Origin: Cricetomys ansorgei
Taxonomy: Eukaryota > Chordata > Mammalia > Rodentia > Nesomyidae
Assembly: GCA_026225945.1 (NCBI GenBank)
Contig: JAMJFZ010001264.1
Span: 2,384,501-2,448,500 of the forward strand
DNA: 64,000 nucleotides
Direction: 5' to 3'
Shown piece by piece: positions 55,900 to 64,000 of the stretch (positions are counted from its first letter, which is position 1; the number at the start of each line of letters is the position of its first letter). Both the position numbers and the translations under genes were made by a program. The notes beneath the pieces were generated by a model. It ran no database searches. It had not been told where the DNA came from and saw only the letters and a list, made by a program, of their open reading frames with translations.

Positions 55900-56345
55900 T
55901 AAGATTTAGTTACAAGTTAGGAATCTGTTACAGTAACATTCAGTTAAAAATGACACTCTAGCTTGGGGCAAGAAAACAGTTCTCAGGGCAGGAGAACAGA
56001 ACAGCCTTCAGTTACAAGTAAAGTAGAGAATCAGGTGGTATTGGTACACACCTTTAATTCCAGCACTCAGGAGGCAGAGAAAGGCAGATTTCTGTGAATT
56101 CAAGGGCAGCCTGGTGCAAGGACAGCCAGAGTTACAACAGAGAAGCCCTGTCTTGAACAAACCAAAAACTAAAACAAAACAAAGCAAGCAAACAAACAAA
56201 AAGGAAAGAAAGAAAGTAGAGAGAGAACAGGAGCTTTCAATTACAAACATGGCAGGAGAACCAGGAGTGAGGATTCCAGTTACAAAATATGGAGACAGAG
56301 ATCAGTTACAAATTCAAGAGTTTAGTTAGAGCAGAGGACAGTTTA
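55900..56345. repeat. Degenerate array of GTTACAA-centred units with a B1 inserted
   Basis: TTAGTTACAAGTTAGG, CTTCAGTTACAAGTAAAG, TTCAATTACAAACATGG, TTCCAGTTACAAAATATGG and ATCAGTTACAAATTC recur at irregular spacing on both sides of a B1. Confidence 0.55.
56035..56165 (+). repeat. B1 SINE with the GTTACAACAGAGAA variant
   Basis: GTGGTATTGGTACACACCTT TAATTCCAGCACTCAGGAGG CAGAG ... GCCAGAGTTACAACAGAGAA GCCCTGTCTTG. Confidence 0.9.
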
Positions 56346-56379
56346 TTCTTTGTTCATCCAATCCCCGGTCCTAGAAGGT

Positions 56380-56945
56380 TTCAGCCTCCATACAATCTAA
56401 TCTTCAAATCTAAACCTAGAACCTTTCAGCCTCTGAGACTTACTGCTGACTAAGTTCACTCTGACTAGCTGTCTTTAGAACTTCCTCTTTTCACTCTAAG
56501 CTGTACTGTGAACTCACTGTAAATCATAAAATGTCTGTTTCCAACTCTCTGCTTTTTCTCTGCTTATTCTGGATTGGCTCTGGTCTTCTCAGCTTCTCCT
56601 TCTGTCTGTGGGCTGACTGTACTCAAACTTCCTATCAGCTTCTAACTTTCAGCTTCTCTCTGTGTGCTCTGCCTCTTGTCTGCTTCCAGCCTGCTTCTAC
56701 CTCACTTCTGTCTTGCTTCTTTCTGAGCTCTACTTCCAGTCTGCTTCCACCTCACCTTTCCTGTGAACTCTGTCTTGCTTCTTCCCTCTCTGCTTCTCTC
56801 TGAGCTCTGTTTCTTGTCTCTGCTTCCATACTCAACTCCTCTCTCCTTCTTCTCTCTACTTCTCTATTTCTTCTCTCTACTGAGCTGGGATTAAAGGCAT
56901 GTGCCACTGCTTCCATCTGAGTTGGGATTAAAGGCATGAACTATT
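56380..56945. repeat. Pyrimidine-rich CTGCTTC/TCTGACT-type low-complexity block
   Basis: A block of about 560 bp dominated by imperfect CTGCTTCTACCTCACTTCTG- and CTTGCTTC-like units. It ends with two adjacent B1-derived phrases (GGGATTAAAGGCATG at about 56889 and 56926). It looks like part of a rodent LTR/ERV-related repeat. Confidence 0.55.
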
Positions 56946-57009
56946 TTGCCTTAACCACAGATAGATAAATATACAAATACGCAAATAAATAAATATACAA
57001 ATAAATAAA

Positions 57010-57285
57010 GTTGTGATGGGGCCAGAGAGTTGGCTTGTTGAGTAAGAGCATTTGCTTTTAGACTGTTAAACTCAGAATTTAACATATTTTCTGTACAAAT
57101 ATGAGGACTTGAATTCAAATCTAGAACATCTATATAAATAAAACAGATATGGGAGGTATGTCTGTAACCTCAGTGCTGGGGTAGTGTGTGTGGAGACAGG
57201 AGGACAGCTAGGACTTGCTAGGTGCCCACCTGACACCCTCCCTTGGCTTCTGCACATACACCGCAAACCACAGGGATAATATATA
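57010..57285 (+). repeat. B3-type SINE
   Basis: GGGGCCAGAGAGTTGGCTTG TTGAGTAAGAGCATTTGC ... TATGTCTGTAACCTCAGTGC ... TGCACATACACCGC. Confidence 0.7.
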
Positions 57286-57299
57286 ATTTTATTGGAAGT

Positions 57300-57530
57300 T
57301 TGTAGTAAAAGCTTCTAAAAGACTTTTTATATATAATTTATTTTATTCTTTTCTCTGACTACAGGTTCTGCCTCCACCTTCCTTCTCTTCCCGATCCACT
57401 CCCCTCCATTTTTCCTTCAGAAAAGAGCAGGCCTCTCAGAGATATCAACCAAACATGACATAACAAGATAGAATAATAAGATATGGCACAAACCATCATA
57501 TCGTGGTTGGATGAGGGACCCCAGTAAAAG
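57300..57530 (-). mobile_element. L1 fragment (inverted)
   Basis: CTCCATTTTTCCTTCAGAAA AGAGCAGGCCTCTCAGAGAT ATCAACCAAACATGACATAA C is a rodent L1 (Lx-type) phrase. Short and truncated at both ends. Confidence 0.6.
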
Positions 57531-58140
57531 ACTTTTTAATCAAAAAGAAAATTCTGGAACAGAAGATGCCAGTGTTTGTTACAGATAGCTAGTGACTACC
57601 TGAACATTTCATGATCTAGAAAGAACACAATGAGGGATGTTTGAGTCTCCCTGGTGAGACCAATCTTTCAGGCGAAAACCAGAGTGGGGGCATTAAAATC
57701 AAGATGAATGTGAACTTGAGAGTAACACTTTAGCTTCATTATCACTTGAAGGGAAAAAATCAAATCCTCCTTAATAAATCATTCAGACTAGCTTGGAGAG
57801 CGAGAGAGTGAGAGACCGAGAGAGAGCGCAATTCTAGGAGATAGAAGAGAAAAATATCTTCCTGGATTCTCCAGATTAGTCTTTTGCTACTAAGTAATGT
57901 ACACCTCTGACTTTAGTCCTTACTGACTGAGCCCTGTTCATGGGTTCCCAGCACATGCTCAACATCTCCCTCCAAGTTGGGATAGAAGAGCTGGTGCACC
58001 ATCATAAAGGTCCCAACAAGGAAGACAGGTTTGAGCCTCCCTAATCTGATCTTCCTAGGCATCTGAGAGTGGACATGTCACTACCACAAATAACTCAAGC
58101 TCCAGAAGTGCTTATTCTGGGATAGAAAGATGATATTTCT
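57531..58140. other. Intergenic, nothing recognised
   Basis: No gene or repeat hallmark apart from a GAGA-rich run at 57797-57830. Confidence 0.4.
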
Positions 58141-58144
58141 TTCA

Positions 58145-58305
58145 GTCTCCATAACAACACAGCAGTGTTTTACAGTAGGAGGAATGGATACTGAGTCGGA
58201 ATCATTTGTCTAAGGTCACGTGAGTGATGAAACAGTCACAGACTTTGGGTTGAAAGCTGGGCAGTCCAACTCCACAGCCTGTGTTCTGGCCTATGCTTTT
58301 GAATA
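58145..58305 (-). repeat. MIR SINE fragment
   Basis: TTTGTCTAAGGTCACGTGAG TGATGAAACAG ... TCCAACTCCACAGCCTGTGT TC is the inverted MIR core. Confidence 0.7.
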
Positions 58306-59286
58306 TAAATCATATTCTGTTTTCTATAGGCCGTATAGTAATTCATCACTCACCAAGAAATTCTGTTACCTATCAGTCCTGCTGAGGTCTTAGATTAATA
58401 TTTTAGAAAGTAGAATGACCACTAAAAATACCAGAGATACTCTTTTTTCTTCAGAGACTACATTTGCTAATTTATGTGTTTTTCTCTTTAAGACTCTACT
58501 AGCCCCATCATGTCCTCATGCATATGTGACTAGGAGAGGCGAGCAGTTTTTTAAATAGGGCATTCTGGCTTCTTGGGGGCACTAAAGACTTTTTGCTGTT
58601 TGTTAATGCTCCTACCAGAAGGTGGAGAAGTGAGCAGAGAGACTGAGAAGTCATTTTCCTTGCCACTGTGTAGATAGATGGTTGAAAAGTTTAGAAAGAA
58701 AGAAATGGGGTTTCTCATGCAGTTTCCTCATCAGCTTTACCACATTTTAAAGGAGTGAAAAACACAGTTCTGCTTTTCTTCCTTAGTTCGGATACGTGGG
58801 GTGAGTAGAATACAAATCTTTTCTTCATTGCACATCAAATTAGTGGTCTTGCCAAAACTGATCATTACTTTTTACATTATGATACGGATCTAGCATAACC
58901 CCAAAGGGAAAGACTGCCAACTCTGTCTCTGAAGTCACCCCTTCTCCACGGAATAAGCACATTAGAAAAGATATGATGTTAAAATATGCTCAGTACCACC
59001 CGCCATGGCAGTGCATGACTGTAATTCACTCAGCACCAGGGTTTTCCCTAGGTTTTGCCGACCATCTTCTCAGTGTTTATAACACTCCCACCAGAAGGTG
59101 GAGACAAAGAGCAGGGAGGGTAAGAACTCTACATTGCTCAGACTAGAGGAAGTGGCTTTCCTAAACTGGACTGGAAGGAAAGAGAGCTCTAAGTAAATGA
59201 AAGGCCTGCTGTGTTTTCCTAGACCTGCTTCCTCTGCTTCTTCCTCTCCTTAACTCTCCAAATCCTTCCCATCTTGCATCCGCGAG
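58306..59286. other. Intergenic, nothing firmly recognised
   Basis: Contains two loosely similar segments (CACCAGAAGGTGGAGA-like at about 58610 and 59090). Otherwise unassigned. Confidence 0.4.
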
Positions 59287-60129
59287 TGTCTCGGGTAGAA
59301 TTACTATTGCTATGATAAAGCACCACCATAACCACGACAACTTGGGGAATGTGCTGTATAGTTTTATGTTAACCAGACACAAGCTAAAGTCATCTGAGAG
59401 GAGGGAACCCCAGTTAAGGAAATGTCTCCATAAGACCAGGCTGTAGGCAAGCCTGTAGGGTATTTTCTTAAATTAGTGATTGACGGGGGAGGATCCAGCA
59501 CATTGTAGATGGTGCTACCCTTGGGCTGGTGGTCCCAGGTTCTCTAAGAAAGCAGGCTGAGCAAGCAGGGTGAAGCAAGCCAGTAAGCAGCACTCTTCCA
59601 TGGCTTCTGCATCTGCTCCTGCCTCCAGGTTCCTGCTCTGTTTGAGTTCCTTCTGTTCTGACTTCCTTTGATAATGAACTATGACGTGGAAGCAAAGGCC
59701 AAATAAACCCTTTCTCCCTCAGTTTGCTTTTGGTCTTGGTGTTTCATCACAGCAATAATAACTCTAATAAAGGGGAGAGAGGGTGTTATTTTGCTTACAC
59801 TTCCACATCATTGTTCATCACCAAAAGCAGTGAGGGTAGGAACTCAGGCTGGGCAGGAGCCTGGAGGCGGGACCTGATACAGAGGCCATGTAGGAATGCT
59901 GCTTACTGGCTTGCTCCTCAAGGCTTGCTCAGCCTGCTTTCTTATAGAAGCCAGGATTACGGGCCCAGATTCATCCACAATGGTCCAGACCCTCCCACAT
60001 CAATCAGTATTTAAGGACATGCCTTATAGGCTTGCTTACCATTTAATATTATAGAAACATTTTCTCAATTGGGGTTCTCTCCTCTGATGACTCTAGCTGT
60101 GTCAAGTTGACATAAAATGAGCCAGTACA
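59287..60129 (-). mobile_element. MaLR-like LTR, interrupted by an inverted copy of its own family
   Basis: The outer copy is minus-oriented: TGTCTCGGGTAGAATTACTA TTGCTATGATAAAGC on the left and, after the insertion, TTTTGCTTACACTTCCACAT CATTG ... GTGTCAAGTTGACATAAAAT GAGCCAGTACA on the right. It belongs to the same family as the 28531 element. Confidence 0.75.
59349..59771 (+). mobile_element. MaLR-like LTR nested in the opposite orientation
   Basis: Plus-oriented copy from TGTGCTGTATAGTTTTATGT to CACAGCAATAATAACTC, with CTAAGAAAGCAGGCTGAGCA and a poly(A) signal (CAAATAAACCCTTTCTCCC). GGGGA lies on both sides (59344-59348 and 59772-59776), consistent with a 5-bp target duplication. Confidence 0.75.
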
Positions 60130-60159
60130 GGTAGTGCCTTTACAAATCGAATTTCCAAG

Positions 60160-60312
60160 TGCAGTAGTGGTGGTACACACTTATAATCCCAGCACATGGG
60201 AGGCAGAACAGGTGGATCTCTGAGTTCAAGACCAGTCTGGTCTATGGAGAGAATTGCAAGACAGCCAGGGTTACACAGAGAAACCCTGTCTCAAAAAACC
60301 CTGTCTCAGCAA
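60160..60312 (+). repeat. B1 SINE (standard right arm)
   Basis: GCAGTAGTGGTGGTACACAC TTATAATCCCAGCACATGGG AGG ... CCAGGGTTACACAGAGAAAC CCTGTCTC, followed by a repeated CCCTGTCTC. Confidence 0.9.
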
Positions 60313-60680
60313 CAACAAAATGAATTTCCATTTTATTAGATTAAGTACAATAAATATATACTCTAAGAACATATTTTTTTAAAGTACAATAAATATGTAA
60401 GAATTTCCCTTTTCCTGTAGGATACCATGTTTCCATATCCAAAAAAAAAAAATAAAAATAAAAGTTTTTTTTAAATTTATTTTTTAAAGTCCTTTTAATC
60501 CTACATAAAACAATCTGGGTCCAGGACTGAGGATTAGAAAAACAACCAAACAGACAACGGCCTCCCCACTTTAGTGAGGGCCACGGTCTCAGGCTCCTGC
60601 AGGGGGCCTGGGCCATCCCTTTAGATGTTCCAGATGACTCTGCTTAGTCTGGGGAAAGAAATATAGAAAACCAGACAGGG

Positions 60681-60702
60681 TTTTTTTTTTTTTTTTTTTT
60701 TT
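60681..60702. repeat. Poly(T) run
   Basis: 22 consecutive T. No recognisable SINE body is attached on the left. Confidence 0.9.
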
Positions 60703-60749
60703 AAACCAAGAGTGTATCACATAGGAAGTGAATATTAAATAACAGCTGG

Positions 60750-61039
60750 ACAGGCTGTGGGGATAGCTGTTAGTGACAAGAGTGCATAGCAAACACAGAG
60801 ACTTCAGTTCAATCCCCTGAACCCACATGGAAAATCCATGTATGGTGGTGCACACTTGCAATATTAGCACTGATGGTGAAGGCTGCTGTGTCCTTCAGGC
60901 TTGCTGGCCAGCTAACCTAATTGATAACCCCAAGGATTTTGAGAGACCCTCTCTCCAAAAGCAATGCAAATAGTACCCAAGGAATATCTGAGGCTGACCT
61001 CTGCTGTCTGCACCCACACATGCACATGTGCACCCACAC

Positions 61040-61081
<42 letters not shown>
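60750..61081 (+). repeat. B3 SINE with (CA)n tail
   Basis: CTGTGGGGATAGCTGTTAGT ... CAATCCCCTGAACCCACATG GAAAATCC ... GGCCAGCTAACCTAATTGAT AACC, with a CA microsatellite at about 61042-61081. Confidence 0.85.
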
Positions 61082-61083
<2 letters not shown>

Positions 61084-61455
61084 CACTTTACTGAGGGAGA
61101 CAGCACACTATAGTAAAAGTTCTGTACTTGAAGCTTCCCTTAAATTTAGGAAAGGATCTGAGACTACTATTTCCAAGGAGCCCAGGGATTTCTCCTGGAA
61201 CTGAGGTGCCCTGTAGAGACTGCCATGCCACTGATATCCAACCATCTAGCTATGTTGTCAGTTGCCAGTAGCTTTTACTTGAGTAAGAAATCCTCCTCTC
61301 AATCAGAGGGTAGTGGAAGGAGATGGAATCAAGTCCCAAGCCCTAGCCCTGACGCTTATTGTACTGGGGTACTGGGGTCTCAGTACTAAGCAAGGCAGAT
61401 GGATTTTCTCACTGTTTCTACTCTTTTCTTACCTTAATGATCCAATGTCTATTTT
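61082..61455. other. Intergenic, nothing recognised
   Basis: No gene or repeat hallmark. Confidence 0.4.
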
Positions 61456-61457
61456 TT

Positions 61458-61545
61458 GGATCAGGGATGTAGCTCAGTAGTAAAGTCTGTGCTTTGCATG
61501 CGTGTGGCCTTGGGTTCATTTCCCATCAAAAGTACCTGAACAAAT
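61458..61545 (+). repeat. ID SINE
   Basis: GGATCAGGGATGTAGCTCAG TAGTAAAGTCTGTGCTTTGC ATGCGTGTGGCCTTGGGTTC. tRNA-like head; diverged ID element. Confidence 0.85.
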
Positions 61546-61639
61546 AACTATTATTTAAGAGAAAAGCTGTATGTCTTTGTTAAAGTCCATCTTCAGATTT
61601 TTTCATCTCTCCCTTCATGGTTGCCATGCCCTCTTCATA

Positions 61640-62412
61640 TGCATATAGAACATATATGTGTGTATATACATATATATATATGTATATATACATATATATA
61701 TGTTTGTACTTGTGTGAGTATGTGGGTATGTGCATGTTCATACTTCTATGTGCATGTATGACTATGAACATGTTATGTGCTGGTGTGCATCTGTGCACGT
61801 GTTTCTGTATGTGCCTGTGCTAATGCATGTCTGTGCATGTAGGCATATGGGTGTTTGTTTGTACATATGTGTATGTATGCATGTGTATATATTTGTGCAG
61901 GTACTGTTTGGTGTGCAAATCATGTGCATTTGAGTGTAAGCATGCATATGTATATATGAGAGTACATAAATGCATGAAGTATGTGTGTATATATGTAGAT
62001 ATTTATATGTGTATGCATGTTGTTTACTTAATTTAATATGTATATTTCTGCATATGAGTGATTTTTGTATGACTGGGTGTATGCATGAGTACGTGTGTAT
62101 TCATATATATATTATGTATATATGTATGTAGGAAGACGTGTATATAGTTGCATATGTGTATGTGAATGTATGTGCATATGTGTGCATTTAGGTACATGTA
62201 TTCATGTGCATTTGTATATATGGATCTATGTGTGTGGATGAGTTTTGTATGTATTTATACACGCACTTGTATGTATCTTTGTGTGCATGTGTATGCATTT
62301 GTCTCTGCAGGTTTCTGTGCATGTATGCAAATATGTGCCTGTGTGTGGATGCTTGTTCATGTGTATGCATGTATGTGCATTAGTGTAAATGTGTATGCAT
62401 CCTCACTGACAC
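61640..62412. repeat. Diverged TATG/TGTG low-complexity tract
   Basis: About 770 bases of imperfect TATATG, TGTGTATG and GCATGTGTATG units with several pure TATATA patches. Shadow frames rich in Cys/Met/Val/Tyr appear in all plus phases, as expected of simple sequence. Confidence 0.88.
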
Positions 62413-62485
62413 TTTCAGGAATGTGCCTCCTAGATGATTCCAGACCCAAGTCAAGTTGATAATGAAGATCAATTATCACAGCTTG
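62413..62485 (+). repeat. 3' end of the LTR-like family also seen at 19108
   Basis: TGTGCCTCCTAGATGATTCC AGACCCAAGTCAAGTTGATA ATGAAGATCAATTATCACA matches the right end of the 19.1-kb element. Confidence 0.65.
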
Positions 62486-64000
62486 TTATCTCCTTCCATC
62501 TGAAAGGCAGTAAGCCTGGGAAGGAAAAGGAAATGTGACTCCAGTCGCCCATCCTTGACACCACAAAGGGAATGAACACCTGAGGGAAGCATTTGGCGGC
62601 TGTAGATATTGATAACTGATATCTACTATTCCCAGTAGCTAAGAGGGCATATCTCATCTGAAGTGTTCTTATCACACACACACAAATAAACAAACAATAA
62701 AGTCAGCATTGATTTTGACAATGGGATCAGAAATAGATGATATATTTCTTTTAGATGTTAATTATTGTTCTTTTGGAAACTGTCCTTGGGCATGAGGCAA
62801 GATAGAAAGATGAGATTTTAGGGGACATAGGAAGAATAGGAGCTACTCACCTCTGCTGGCTGCCTGGAACCACAGGAGGACTCTGCTGAGGTTTAAGGGC
62901 TTCTGTTTCTGGCTGGGACAGCACTCGAGTGAAATCCCAAGGCGTCTTTGCTGTCAGCACAATTCCCACAGTGCATTTTGTGGTGGATTGTCCTATAGAG
63001 GTGACACCTTAGTATCTTTCCATCTCTTCTGTCTAGCTCTGCTGAGACCGACCACGTTCACCACATTCATATGAGCATTTCCCCATGTGACATCATATTG
63101 GTGAGTTTTGTCCTTTTGGGTGCCTTTAACTCTTGATCCTGAGAGAGCTGATTCTTCCAGCTGATTCTGGAAGGGCTTTTGTCTTGTCCTGTCCAAGAAT
63201 AAACTGCAGAGACACAAAAAGGTGAACAAATGAATATCCACACAGCACTGACAATCTGGATGAGTAAATGAATGTCACCACCGAGAACTGACAACTCTAA
63301 TGGCATCATAGAAAATTTGAACTCTTGATAGTGGCAGACTGTAGACATGTTCCAGCTCTGGGCTCTTAATGGGCCTCCTGAAACCAACTGAGAACAATCC
63401 TCTGAAGAACAGGTCTACAGAGGGCAGGTCACAGATGAGAATGGCACTGAGTCTCAGAGGGCAGGAATGAGTTTTGCTGCCTACAGGGGAAGTGAAGAGT
63501 CTCAGAAGGATCTATCTCCTCTGATTCTTCAAGGCAAGAGCTGTCCTCCTTCTCTTGTAAATGGTAGTTGACCCTGAAGCCTTCCATTTTCCTCTAAAAA
63601 GCAACTGTGGGATGGGATCCTGGCCAGAGCTAGGAGCTGTTTGAAAACTGGACGTGCTGGAAAAATTATGAACTCGAGCTTTATGTAAGTGTAGGCAGGC
63701 TTTGACTGGCTGAATTTGTTATACAAATGTTGTATAAAGTAAGGACCAATCAGGAGAGGCTGTCAGTCTGGGAAGGCAAAAGTCTGCCCAAACTTGAGGA
63801 GGATTCTCAATCATGGCCACTGTTCTGTCAACTTTCCTTCGTCCCTAGATGCTACAACGGAAGCAGGAAAAATGTAACCCAAAGAGAAAAGTGGAAGGGG
63901 TTGGGGAATCATGTTTCTCAATTGGCACTGATTGCCATAGGAGAAATGCAGCTTGTGGATGTCTTTTTATCAGGGCTTTGAGTTTTTCCAGCTCCAGCTG
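62486..64000. other. Right-hand end, no gene recognised
   Basis: Looks largely non-repetitive. A possible minus-strand exon (62851-62992) is discussed as a finding. Open frames at 63067-63387 and 62993-63241 (minus) and 63727-63981 (plus) have no recognisable family features. Confidence 0.35.

Noticed and set aside
61580..62459. Tyr/Met/Cys/Val-rich frames on both strands
   Set aside because: Produced by TATG/TGTG simple sequence.
53850..64000. SH2D1B, the expected next gene in this region
   Set aside because: I looked for exons of the small SH2 adapter on the plus strand and found none. By memory of the human map it should lie further away than this window reaches.

Overview
This is vertebrate nuclear DNA from a muroid (mouse-like) rodent. 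The evidence is spliced genes with GT/AG introns and CpG-island promoters, plus dense rodent-specific repeats: B1, B2/B3, B4 and ID SINEs, MaLR-type LTRs, a URR1-type hAT element and rodent L1 3' ends. Small differences from remembered house-mouse sequence, and an unusual B1 variant, suggest a species other than Mus musculus. I cannot name it.

Two protein-coding genes can be supported, both on the minus strand. (1) UAP1 (UDP-N-acetylglucosamine pyrophosphorylase) enters from the left. Its CpG-island/TATA promoter lies near 7.36-7.70 kb, a short non-coding exon 1 ends at 7361, and the first coding exon is at 1317-1596. The rest of the gene is beyond base 1. (2) UHMK1 (KIS kinase) is complete. 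Eight exons at 38881-53594 give an intact 419-codon frame, with a roughly 6.5-kb 3' UTR (about 32345-38880) and a TATA-less CpG-island promoter at 53.6-53.85 kb. The order UHMK1 then UAP1, same direction, matches human 1q23.3 and the syntenic mouse region.

Layout: 1-7.4 kb UAP1 5' end and intron 1; 7.0-7.9 kb UAP1 CpG island; 7.9-32.3 kb intergenic, repeat-rich, including a complete MaLR-type element (20.05-22.30 kb), a solo LTR inserted in a B2 (26.39-26.97 kb) and a 1-kb CA-rich tract (29.1-30.1 kb); 32.3-53.8 kb UHMK1; 53.9-64 kb intergenic, with a SINE cluster, a URR1 element, an LTR nested in an inverted copy of its own family (59.29-60.13 kb) and a TATG/TG-rich tract (61.6-62.4 kb). The last 1.5 kb holds no recognised gene, only one weak exon-like stretch.

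The two genes work in separate pathways: UAP1 makes UDP-GlcNAc in the cytosol, and UHMK1 phosphorylates splicing and cell-cycle factors in the nucleus. I found no operon-like, defence or otherwise novel protein system. The points worth a second look are regulatory motifs at the two promoters, tiny upstream ORFs of UHMK1, and several well-resolved transposon insertions.
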